A stretch of 54,390 nt of DNA from NCBI GenBank assembly GCA_016929775.1, contig JAFGIE010000059.1, positions 1 to 54,390 of the forward strand. The letters are read 5' to 3'. The position numbers and the translations under genes were made by a program. This document shows positions 17,676 to 25,278 of this stretch, piece after piece; positions within the stretch are counted from its first letter, which is position 1, and each line of letters opens with the position of its first letter. The notes under the pieces were generated by a model, which was not told where the DNA came from, ran no database searches, and saw only the letters and a list, made by a program, of their open reading frames with translations. Source of the stretch: Anaerolineae bacterium. GTDB lineage: Bacteria; Chloroflexota; Anaerolineae; JAFGEY01.

Positions 17676-18136
17676 ACAGGCAGCAGGTCCTATTCCTCTG
17701 TACGGGCAACTCGTGCCGCAGCCAGATGGCCGAAGGCCTCGTGAACTTTGTGCTGGCGCACGCCTGGGAGGCCTTCTCCGCAGGCACGCATCCATCGGGC
17801 TATGTGCATCCCCTTGCCGTGCGCGCAATGGCGGAGATCGGGATCGACATCTCGGCCCAGCGCAGCAAGTCGGTGGACGAGTACGCGGATGCGACCTTTG
17901 ACCGCGTGATCGCAGTCTGCGATCGGGCTGCCAAGAACTGTCCCGCCTGGCTGGGGCCAGGACGGGTCGTACACATGAGCTTTCCCGACCCCGCACAAGC
18001 CAGCGGCGACACCGAGGAGCGGATGGCGGTATTCCGCCAGGTACGGGATGACATCCGTGCACGCGTGTTGGCCTACCTGCGGCAAGCCGATGACCCGACG
18101 ACGGAGGGCTTTATCTATGCCACGGGAGACGTTTGA
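17672..18136 (+). CDS. arsC: Arsenate reductase, thioredoxin-coupled LMW-phosphatase type
   Basis: A 154-residue protein of the low-molecular-weight tyrosine phosphatase fold. The P-loop is CTGNSCR with the nucleophile Cys10. Cys83 and Cys90 in VCDRAAKNC lie where the S. aureus ArsC redox cysteines do, and the FPDPA motif carries the general acid Asp. Together these favour arsenate reduction over phosphatase activity. The start overlaps the pstB stop and its end overlaps phoU, so it is co-translated with the phosphate importer, through which arsenate enters. An extra Cys in the P-loop (CTGNSC) and a C-terminal tail of about 15 residues beyond the family norm are small oddities. Confidence 0.87.
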   Translation: MNRQQVLFLCTGNSCRSQMAEGLVNFVLAHAWEAFSAGTHPSGYVHPLAVRAMAEIGIDISAQRSKSVDEYADATFDRVIAVCDRAAKNCPAWLGPGRVVHMSFPDPAQASGDTEERMAVFRQVRDDIRARVLAYLRQADDPTTEGFIYATGDV

Positions 18137-18797
18137 TCGCGACCTCCGCCGGCTGCAGGACGAACTGCTCGTGCTGGGCAGCGTGGTGGAGCGTGCCCTT
18201 GCCGAGTCGGTGCGCGCGCTCAAGTACCGCGACCACAAGCGCGCGCGCCAGGTCATCGCAGAGGATCGCCTGGTCAACAGCAAGCGGTACGCGATCGAGG
18301 CGGAGGTACTGGCCCTGATCGCCACCCAACAGCCGATGGCGACCGATCTGCGCACGCTGGCGGCGGTGCTCGAGATCGCAGGCGAGCTGGAGCGGATCGG
18401 CGACTATGCCAAGGGCATCGGGCGCATCCAGTTGATGCTGGGGCCAGAACCGCTGATGAAGCCGCTGATCGACCTTCCGATCATGGCAGAGCGCGCCGGG
18501 TCGATGCTCCACCGCGCACTCGACGCGTTCGTGCGCCGCGATGTAGCGCTGGCGCAGGCTATTCCCGAGGAGGACGACGAAGTGGACGCGCTCTATCAAC
18601 AGGTCTACCGGGAGTTGATCACGTACGTGATCGACGACCCGAGCACGATCGAGCAGTCAAACTGCCTGCTCTGGGCGGCGCACAACCTGGAGCGCGCCGC
18701 CGACCGGGTGACCAATATCTGCGAGCGCACGATCTTTACTGCGACCGGACGCTTGATCGAGATGGATCACGAAGAGAGTCTGGAGAGCCTTGGATAG
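18117..18797 (+). CDS. phoU: PhoU-type phosphate signalling protein
   Basis: A 226-residue all-helical protein made of two PhoU repeats. Each repeat has the metal-binding signature: E-x3-D-Y in LERIGDYAKGI of repeat one and LERAADRVTNICE of repeat two. In known systems PhoU links Pst transport to PhoR and holds the kinase off when phosphate is plentiful. The ATG at 18117 lies within the end of arsC (20-bp overlap). The gene is in the usual place after pstB, apart from the intervening arsC. Confidence 0.92.
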   Translation: MPRETFDRDLRRLQDELLVLGSVVERALAESVRALKYRDHKRARQVIAEDRLVNSKRYAIEAEVLALIATQQPMATDLRTLAAVLEIAGELERIGDYAKGIGRIQLMLGPEPLMKPLIDLPIMAERAGSMLHRALDAFVRRDVALAQAIPEEDDEVDALYQQVYRELITYVIDDPSTIEQSNCLLWAAHNLERAADRVTNICERTIFTATGRLIEMDHEESLESLG

Positions 18798-18803
18798 CCT
18801 CCT

Positions 18804-18822
18804 CAGCCAGTTGTTCTGGCTG
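18804..18822 (+). terminator. Small hairpin after phoU
   Basis: CAGCCAG (18804-18810) and CTGGCTG (18816-18822) form a 7-bp stem around TTGTT. No T-run follows. It may be a weak terminator before the second arsC. Confidence 0.35.
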
Positions 18823-18904
18823 CAGGGCTCGCGGCGTTCTCGTGCTCGATTCAAGTCTGCCGCCGCACTGGGTTGGGATCGGAGAACGGACAATGAGGAC
18901 GGAT

Positions 18905-19330
18905 ATGGCCAAGATCCGCGTATTGTTCCTGTGCACGGGCAATTCGGCGCGCAGCCAGATGGCTGAGGCGTTCTTGCGCGCCTATGCTGGCGATCGGTTC
19001 GACGCCTACAGCGCTGGGTTGCAGCCCAAGGGGATCCATCCCATGACTAGGCAGGTGATGGCTGAACTGGGGCTCGACCTGAATGGTCAGCGCTCGAAAG
19101 ACGTCCTAGAGTACATGGGGCGGGAGCATTTTGGCTACCTGATCACAGTCTGTGAGGACGCGGAACGGAACTGCCCTCGTACCTTTCCTGGGGTCGGTCA
19201 GCGCATACACTGGGCATTGGTGGATCCCGCCGCCGCGGTGGGTACGGAAGAGGAGCGGCTGAGCGTGTTCCGGGCAGTACGGAACCGGATCAAGGCGCAG
19301 GTCGAGGCCTGGGTAGACAGCCTGAGCTAG
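18905..19330 (+). CDS. arsC: Second arsenate-reductase-like protein
   Basis: A 141-residue paralogue of the product at 17672. The P-loop CTGNSAR has Cys10 if translation starts at ATG 18905, the same index as in the first copy and in classical ArsC. Cys83 and Cys90 (VCEDAERNC) are again the redox pair, and DPAAAVG supplies the acid Asp. GAGG lies 6 bases before 18905; ATG 18893 with its own GGAG is an alternative. The two copies differ at many positions, so they are not a recent tandem duplication. The gene is 107 bp after phoU, probably in the same unit. Confidence 0.85.
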   Translation: MAKIRVLFLCTGNSARSQMAEAFLRAYAGDRFDAYSAGLQPKGIHPMTRQVMAELGLDLNGQRSKDVLEYMGREHFGYLITVCEDAERNCPRTFPGVGQRIHWALVDPAAAVGTEEERLSVFRAVRNRIKAQVEAWVDSLS

Positions 19331-19363
19331 CGCTCACCAGTGCACAAAGGAGGGCGACCAGCA

Positions 19364-20581
19364 ATGGAGGGATTTCCCCCGACTGCTCCACGCGTCAGCC
19401 GGATCCTGTTTGGCGTGTATGCTGCGCTCTCGTTCGGCGTACTGGTTGCAGCGATGATCTCTCCTCCTGTGCGCGCTTTGGCCTATGCACCGCTGCGCGA
19501 CCTGGTCCTGCCGCCGCCCGAACCTGTCGTCGTCGAGCTGCTCTACTCGACCGAAAAGGCGGCTTGGCTAGAGGAGGCAATCGAGCGTTACTACGACACG
19601 CGTCCCTACGTGCGGGGACATCCGGTGCAGATCAGCACGCAAAAGATGGGCTCGCGTGAGATGGTGCTTGCCGTGCTCGAGGGACGGGCACAGCCCGATC
19701 TGATCAGCCCTGCCAGTTCGCTGCAGCTCTCGATCCTGCAAGACGCATCGGGAGCACGATATGGGTATCCGGTGGTCAACCGGGCGGATACGCAGCGCTG
19801 TCGCCCCGTGCTGCGCTCGCCGCTTGTGCTGGTGTCGTGGAAGGAACGCGCCGATGTGCTGTGGGCGCAGGGCGCCAACGGATCGCTATGGCAGCACATG
19901 TACGATGCGCTGACCGACCCACGCGGCTGGGCTGCGTATGGACATTCCGAATGGGGATATATCAAGTTCGGGCACACGACGCCACTCAAGTCAAACAGCG
20001 GGCTGCAGACGGTGCTGTTGATGACCTACGACTACTTTGGGAGAAGCAGCGGGCTCACGGCGGAGGAGATCCTGACCGACGCTGCGTACCAGCAGTGGCT
20101 GATCGCGTTCGAACACGCGGTGTCCAAGTTTGGCGACAGCACGGGCACGTACATGCAAGAGATCATCGCCTATGGACCGAGCATGTACGATCTTGTCGCA
20201 GTGTACGAGGCCACGGCGATCGAGCATGCCGAGAACGCCATAGGACGGTACGGTGAGCTGGCGATCTATTACCCGCCCGCGACCTCGGTGAGCGATCATC
20301 CCTTCTGTGTTGTCGAGGCCGATTGGGTCAGCGCCGACGAAACGCAGGCGGCGGAGCGCTTTCTCGCGTTCCTGACCGGTCCTGAGATACAGCAAGTGGC
20401 CCTGTTGCGGTACGGATTTCGACCGGTCGACCCCAACGTACCGCTGGCACAGCCGGGCAGCCCGTGGGAGCGCTATGCAGGCAACGGGTTGCGTGTCTCG
20501 CTCCCGCCCGAGGTCGAGGTACCCCCTGGACACGTGCTGGACACGCTGCTGGAGTTCTGGGCGCGGAATGTACAGCCGTAG
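19364..20581 (+). CDS. Membrane-anchored solute-binding protein without VWA domain
   Basis: A 405-residue extracytoplasmic binding protein (bacterial SBP type II fold). The N-terminus has one membrane helix (about 12-32) with no lipobox, so it is a signal anchor or signal peptide. The binding fold starts with VVVELLYSTEKAAWLEEAIERY and contains LISPASS and WGYIKFGHTTPLKSNSG, motifs shared almost exactly with the next protein (WSPASS, WGSFKFGHTHPNFSNSG). The two are therefore paralogues. AAGGAGG lies 11 bases before ATG 19364. The ligand is unknown: the family covers molybdate- and iron-type binders, and the pst neighbourhood suggests an anion. No permease of its own is seen. Confidence 0.75.
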   Translation: MEGFPPTAPRVSRILFGVYAALSFGVLVAAMISPPVRALAYAPLRDLVLPPPEPVVVELLYSTEKAAWLEEAIERYYDTRPYVRGHPVQISTQKMGSREMVLAVLEGRAQPDLISPASSLQLSILQDASGARYGYPVVNRADTQRCRPVLRSPLVLVSWKERADVLWAQGANGSLWQHMYDALTDPRGWAAYGHSEWGYIKFGHTTPLKSNSGLQTVLLMTYDYFGRSSGLTAEEILTDAAYQQWLIAFEHAVSKFGDSTGTYMQEIIAYGPSMYDLVAVYEATAIEHAENAIGRYGELAIYYPPATSVSDHPFCVVEADWVSADETQAAERFLAFLTGPEIQQVALLRYGFRPVDPNVPLAQPGSPWERYAGNGLRVSLPPEVEVPPGHVLDTLLEFWARNVQP

Positions 20582-20614
20582 CCCACGCCAGCGCGGGATT
20601 GCGGAGGATGACCG

Positions 20615-22282
20615 ATGTTAAAGCGCTACGTGCTCGTGCTCCTGGCGGCGTTTGTCCCGCTGCTCTCCGGATGCGATGTGATCGACGCGCTCTCTGCCAA
20701 GCGAGTCACGGTCAGCATCGTCTATGGTTCCGAGAAGGAGGAGTGGCTCGAACCGCTGGTCGAGGCCTTCAACGAAGCCAAGCACCGCACCGCAGCGGGG
20801 AGCGTGATCGAGGTCGAGGCGACGCCGATGGGCTCGATCGAGTCTGCCGAACAGATCGTCGCGGGACAACTCCAACCGACCGTGTGGAGCCCTGCCTCCT
20901 CGATCTATATCCCTGTCGCCAACGCCGCATGGCGCAGTTGTGAGCACGCCGAGGACCTGGTCGAGCAGGACCCACCGGACCTGGTGCTCAGCCCGGTGGT
21001 GATCGCGATGTGGGAGCCTATGGCGCGTGCGCTGGGTTGGCCCGAGAAGTCGTTGGGGTGGAGTGACATCGCCAACATGGCCATGTCGGACGATGGCTGG
21101 GCTGCATACGGCTATCCCGAGTGGGGCAGCTTTAAGTTCGGGCACACGCACCCCAACTTTAGCAACAGTGGCCTTGTCTCTGTGATCGCCGAGGCCTATG
21201 CCGGCACTGGGAAGCAGCGCAACCTGGCCCTTGAAGACCTCGCCTCGCCTGCGCTGAAGGAATTCATGACTAGGGTCGAGAGCGGCGTGATCCACTATGG
21301 GACGAGCACTGGGTTCTTTGCGACGCGCATGTTCGAGCGCGGGCCATCGTACCTGAGTGCGGCGGTCATGTATGAGAACCTGGTGGTGGCCCAGGAGAGC
21401 AAGCGGCTCGCCGGCGAGAGCGCGCAATTGCCAGTGGTAGCGATCTATCCGCGCGAGGGCACCTTCTGGAGCAACCATCCCTACGCCATCCTGAACGCGC
21501 CTTGGGTGGACGAGGAAGAGCGTGCGGCGGCAGAGATCTTTGGCGACTACTTGCTCGATCGACCGCAGCAGCTTTCGTCGGTTGCGCTCGGCTTCCGTCC
21601 GGCTGACCTCTCGATCAAGTTGGCTGCGCCGCTCGACGCTCAGCACGGTGTCGATCCCACGCAACCGCAGACCGTGCTCGCCGTTCCACCAGCGGAGATC
21701 ATCTCAGCCATCCAGAAGCTGTGGCGCGAGGTGAAAAAGCCCGTAGATCTCGTGGTGGCAATGGACATCTCGGGCAGCATGGGAGGCGACAAGATCGTGG
21801 CGGCACGCGCCAGCTTGGTGCAGTTCATCGATCTGCTCGACGATCGGGACCGCTTGCAGATCATCCTCTTTAACAAAGAGATGGTCTCACTCACGCCGCT
21901 CACGCCGCTGGGCAGCAAGCGCGCCGAGGTCAAGACCCGGGTTTCGGGGATTGTCGAAGGGGGCAATACGCTGCTCTACGAGTCCGTGCAGGCGGCGTAC
22001 CGCAGCCTGGAGGAGCAGGGCGACCCGAAGCACATCCGCGCCATGGTCATCCTATCTGACGGCGCAGACACAGCCTCGAACATCACCCTGCGGCAGCTGC
22101 GCGAGCGGATCGCGAGCCAGAGCGAGGCAGGAGATGCCACCAAGATCTTTGCGATTGCCTTCGGACAGGATGCCGATCGCGCCGTCTTGCGCGAGATCGC
22201 CGAGACCACGGGGGGGAGAGAGTACGAGGGGGATCCGGAGACGATCTATGAGGTCTATGCCAAGATCGCGACCTTTTTCTAG
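20615..22282 (+). CDS. Lipoprotein: solute-binding domain fused to a VWA domain
   Basis: A 555-residue lipoprotein (lipobox LLSGC near residue 20). Residues about 30-365 are a type II solute-binding fold paralogous to the preceding gene. Residues about 378-555 are a von Willebrand A domain with a complete MIDAS: DISGS (Asp384, Ser386, Ser388), the Thr in EGGNTLLYE and the later LSDGAD. Fusions of a binding domain with VWA are known in several phyla, but their role is unclear. A MIDAS domain suggests metal-dependent contact with another surface protein. It is followed closely by a membrane coiled-coil protein that might be its partner. The start is ATG 20615 with GGAGGA. Confidence 0.82.
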   Translation: MLKRYVLVLLAAFVPLLSGCDVIDALSAKRVTVSIVYGSEKEEWLEPLVEAFNEAKHRTAAGSVIEVEATPMGSIESAEQIVAGQLQPTVWSPASSIYIPVANAAWRSCEHAEDLVEQDPPDLVLSPVVIAMWEPMARALGWPEKSLGWSDIANMAMSDDGWAAYGYPEWGSFKFGHTHPNFSNSGLVSVIAEAYAGTGKQRNLALEDLASPALKEFMTRVESGVIHYGTSTGFFATRMFERGPSYLSAAVMYENLVVAQESKRLAGESAQLPVVAIYPREGTFWSNHPYAILNAPWVDEEERAAAEIFGDYLLDRPQQLSSVALGFRPADLSIKLAAPLDAQHGVDPTQPQTVLAVPPAEIISAIQKLWREVKKPVDLVVAMDISGSMGGDKIVAARASLVQFIDLLDDRDRLQIILFNKEMVSLTPLTPLGSKRAEVKTRVSGIVEGGNTLLYESVQAAYRSLEEQGDPKHIRAMVILSDGADTASNITLRQLRERIASQSEAGDATKIFAIAFGQDADRAVLREIAETTGGREYEGDPETIYEVYAKIATFF

Positions 22283-22326
22283 GCGCCCGATCATGCGTGT
22301 CATCGTGGCGTGGGCGGACGTGTAGC

Positions 22327-23046
22327 ATGCGCTCTCCGATCGCAATCGGCCTATTGCATCCTCTGAACCTGGGCATGCTCGGCCTTGCCATCGCCGCGGG
22401 ACTGCTGTCGGCGTGGTGGCTCACGCCGGTCGGCCTGGCGCTGTGGGCAGTGATGGTGTCGGCCGTCGCTCGCGATCCAGAAGTGCAGTTCCGCTGGCGC
22501 ATCCGCAACCGTGCGCCGCTCGCGCGTCGCTTCCGGCGCTACTTTGAGCGCGTGGCCCAGGTGCAGCTCAATACGTTCAACAGCCTGAACGCCATCTCGC
22601 CGCCGCTCAGGCGCACGATCGAGCCGGTTCGGGAGGCGATCGACGAGCTAGCCGAGCAGGCACATGGCCTCTGCGTGCGCATGACTGCGCTCGAGAACTA
22701 CCGGTTGGTCTCTACGTTCCGGCGCGACGATCAGGCGGATCAGCGCCAGATCGATGCCGCCCTGGTCCGCGCAGACGATCCCTTGGTCGCGCGCGAGTAC
22801 GCCGAGTCGCAGCGCGCGCTCGACAAGCGCATGCGCGAGACCGAGACGATCGCCCGACATCTCGACCGGGTCGAGGCGCAGCTCCTCAGCCTGGCGAACG
22901 AGATGGATGCGGTCTATAGCGAGCTGGTGCGCCTCCAGGCGCTGCAGCCCGCGGATGCGGCGCGCTATGTGCCACGGCTCACGCAACGACTGAGGAGTCA
23001 GGCGGAGGAACTCGCCATGTTTGAGCGCGAAGCGACCGTCTTGTGA
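22327..23046 (+). CDS. Membrane-anchored coiled-coil protein of unknown function
   Basis: A 239-residue protein not recognised as a named family. Two adjacent membrane helices (about 8-45) are followed by a basic stretch ([18 protein letters not shown]) and then a long charged, helical cytoplasmic part likely to form coiled coils (about 75-235). ATG 22327 is preferred to GTG 22297 because it puts the hydrophobic segment right at the N-terminus. The arrangement, two helices and a cytoplasmic helical rod next to a VWA lipoprotein, recalls XpaC/TelA-type helpers, but no specific motif supports that. Its last 68 bp overlap the convergent chimeric gene, which suggests a rearrangement here. Confidence 0.6.
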   Translation: MRSPIAIGLLHPLNLGMLGLAIAAGLLSAWWLTPVGLALWAVMVSAVARDPEVQFRWRIRNRAPLARRFRRYFERVAQVQLNTFNSLNAISPPLRRTIEPVREAIDELAEQAHGLCVRMTALENYRLVSTFRRDDQADQRQIDAALVRADDPLVAREYAESQRALDKRMRETETIARHLDRVEAQLLSLANEMDAVYSELVRLQALQPADAARYVPRLTQRLRSQAEELAMFEREATVL

Positions 23047-23863
23047 GGTGCGCGACTTGCTCCAGATCAGCCAGCAGGCGGTCGAGGATGGTGCACCAAC
23101 TCTGTTTCTCTGCATAGGCGCGAGCGTCCAGTCCCAGCCTCCTTCGCTGATCGGGATTGTCCAGCAGGCGCTCGACCTGGCACACAAAGTCAGACGGGTT
23201 GTCTGGATCAGACAACAAGCCGTTCAGATCGTGAAAGACGTGATCGACGGGTCCACCGGAACGGGGCACTACCACGGGTAGCCCGGAAGCCATCGCCTCG
23301 AGGACGACGTTGCCGAACGTCTCATTGGCAGAGGGAAAGGCAAAGACGTCGGCGGAGGCGTAGGCGTGCGCGAGATCGGCGCCCCGCAGATAACCGGTAA
23401 ACGTCGTCGGGGTGCCAGAGAACAACACCTCGAGTTCCGCACGCGCGGGGCCATCTCCGACGATCGCCAGCCGGGCGTCAGGCTGCGCGTCGAGCACGGG
23501 CCGTAGCCAGTCGACCTGTTTCTCGGGCGCCAGCCGCCCGTCTGCGTGGAAGCGGTGGAGCAGATCGTACGTGCGCCCGTGCGCGCGGCGGATGTCGTTG
23601 AAGCAGCGGTTCTGCCACAACTCATCGCCGTCGCCCACCTCGACGTAGGTGAACCCCGCCCGGAAATAGTGCGACAAGGCGTGGCAAACAAGGTCCTCGT
23701 TTACCGCAAAGGCATCTGTGCGCCCACCGTTACCGCGGTGGCAGTCGCCCAAGAACACAAAGCGAGACTGCGAGTCAAACGCCACCGTGGGCGCCGCGAG
23801 AAAGACCTGCTCCAGGCGACCATGCGCACGCGCGTATGTTGAGGCTAGCTCAGCGATCTCCAT
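22979..23863 (-). pseudogene. Chimera of a truncated metallophosphoesterase and a truncated GT4 glycosyltransferase
   Basis: An open frame of 294 codons joining two incomplete proteins. Residues 1-107 match the start of a calcineurin-like phosphoesterase ([13 protein letters not shown], then GDGDELW and [10 protein letters not shown]). Its later metal-binding motifs, starting with the expected GNHD, are missing. From residue 108 on, the sequence is the second half of a GT4 enzyme: [46 protein letters not shown] and GGPVDH. The donor-binding half is there but the whole acceptor domain is not. The switch is at Gly-Arg-Leu (23533-23541), a tripeptide both families carry at that point, so a deletion between short identical stretches is the simplest explanation. 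Neither half should be active. A Pho-box-like array lies upstream. Confidence 0.8.
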
Positions 23864-23913
23864 TCGTGGTTCTCTCCTGGTTCAAGAGGGCGGGCCATTG
23901 ATCGTACACAGCC

Positions 23914-23981
23914 AGTATAGCCTCTGATGGTTAACCCGTCGTTATAGGCGGGTTAATGGCAGGTTAAGGTTGCGTAAACCC
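23914..23981 (-). promoter_or_regulatory. Pho-box-like array with minus-strand -10
   Basis: Read on the minus strand, units at plus positions 23929, 23940, 23951, 23962 and 23973 are GTTAACC, TATAACG, ATTAACC, CTTAACC and GTTTACG, exactly 11 bp apart. A -10 TATACT lies at 23919-23914, 9 bp from the nearest unit, the same gap as at pst operon 2. It would drive the chimeric gene. The divergent LiaF-like gene starts about 100 bp the other way and could share it. Confidence 0.7.
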
Positions 23982-24078
23982 TGTGCGTCACCGACCAGGT
24001 AGGGGTCTGTGCAACTCTTGTGCGCACAACGCGTATAGGGAAAAGTGAGATGTACCAGCGCACAGACCGGGAGGGCAT

Positions 24079-25266
24079 ATGTCGGACAATCACGAGTCAG
24101 ATGAAAACCGAACGACGAGAGAGATCGGAGAACCGGTGTTCAAGGCGCCGCCGGGCGCGCCGGTACCCGAAGAGGAACTGGATCTGAGCGCGGACGAGAC
24201 CGCGCTCGCCGAGGAACCGCCCACGGTGGTCGAGGAGCTGCCGCCCCCGGCGCCGCCAATTGCGCGCGTGCCGCCCGCGCCAGCGGAGGCGGCGCCCCCA
24301 CCGCCTCCCGCCCGGGCGCGGCAGCGGCGCATGCCCTCCGTCTTTTGGCCAATGGTGCTGATCGGCGCCGGCGTGCTCTTGTTGCTGTCGAACTTGGGGT
24401 ATGTGTCCTGGTCCTCGTGGAACCTGCTGTGGCGGCTATGGCCCCTGCTTCTGATCGCCCTTGGCGTGGACGTGTTGATCGGGCGGCGATCCGCGGCGGG
24501 CGCGATCGTGAACGGACTGCTGATGCTGGTCCTGGTTGGCGGCGTGGTCGCCCTGGTCCTGTTTGCGCAGTACCTGCCCGTGGTGTCCGAGTGGACGGCG
24601 CCCGCAGAGTGGCAGGTCCGGCACGTCGAGCATCCGCTCGGCGATGTGACGCGCGCAGACGTTGAGCTCGACTTGGACAGCGTGCGCGCCTACATCGGAT
24701 CGCTGGACGATTCGCCCAATCTGATCGAGGGCGAGATCGCCTACGCGGGGGAGCTGGTGTTCGAGGTCGTCACCCGCGGCGATCACGCCGACGTCCGGCT
24801 GGACAGGACCTACTCGGGTCCGCCCTTTGGCCCGTTCGGCCCACTCGGGTCGATCGCTGAGGCGGACCGGCGGTGGGACGTGGAGCTGAGCCCCCGGGCG
24901 CTGCTCGACCTGCGGGTCGACGCCGGATCGAGTGGGTGCGAGTTGGACCTGAGCGGCTTGCAGATCGGCGCCCTCGAGCTCGACGTCGGCTCGGGCTCGG
25001 TCGACCTGTCCCTGCCGGCGCAAAGCTCGTTCAGCGCCGTGATCGATGGCGGTTCGGGGGGGTTGACCCTGGTCGTGCCGCCCAGCGTCGGGGCGCGGAT
25101 CGAGCTGGATGCGGGGACGGGCAGCTTTCAGCCCGGCGAGCGGTTTGATCTGGTCTCTGGCGAGAGCGACGACGACGGGGTCTGGGAGTCGGAGAACTGG
25201 GACACCGCGGAGCAGCAGATCGTGCTGGTGATCGACCAGGGTTCGGGACGGGTGCGCGTGCGCTAG
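24079..25266 (+). CDS. LiaF/LiaI-like membrane protein with toastrack domain
   Basis: A 395-residue protein. Residues 1-85 are an acidic then Pro/Ala-rich cytoplasmic tail. Residues about 88-160 hold three to four membrane helices of the DUF5668/LiaI type (VFWPMVLIGAGVLLLLSNLG and LWRLWPLLLIALGVDVLIG). From about 170 on, an extracytoplasmic beta-rich domain has the repeating Gly-Ser and Asp pattern (VDAGSSGCELDLSGL, LDVGSGSVDLSLP, IDGGSGGLTLVVP, LDAGTGSFQ) of the LiaF/DUF4097 toastrack fold. In Firmicutes such proteins modulate envelope-stress two-component systems; here no kinase is adjacent. ATG 24079 has GGGAGGG. Its last codon ends 12 bp before the end of the convergent protease gene. Confidence 0.78.
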   Translation: MSDNHESDENRTTREIGEPVFKAPPGAPVPEEELDLSADETALAEEPPTVVEELPPPAPPIARVPPAPAEAAPPPPPARARQRRMPSVFWPMVLIGAGVLLLLSNLGYVSWSSWNLLWRLWPLLLIALGVDVLIGRRSAAGAIVNGLLMLVLVGGVVALVLFAQYLPVVSEWTAPAEWQVRHVEHPLGDVTRADVELDLDSVRAYIGSLDDSPNLIEGEIAYAGELVFEVVTRGDHADVRLDRTYSGPPFGPFGPLGSIAEADRRWDVELSPRALLDLRVDAGSSGCELDLSGLQIGALELDVGSGSVDLSLPAQSSFSAVIDGGSGGLTLVVPPSVGARIELDAGTGSFQPGERFDLVSGESDDDGVWESENWDTAEQQIVLVIDQGSGRVRVR

Positions 25267-25278
25267 ATCGCGCCTGGT

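Noticed and set aside
17672..19330. Protein tyrosine phosphatases for capsule control
   Set aside because: The LMW-phosphatase fold fits, but the extra Cys83/Cys90 pair and the pst-phoU setting favour arsenate reductases, and no tyrosine kinase of the Wzc type is present.
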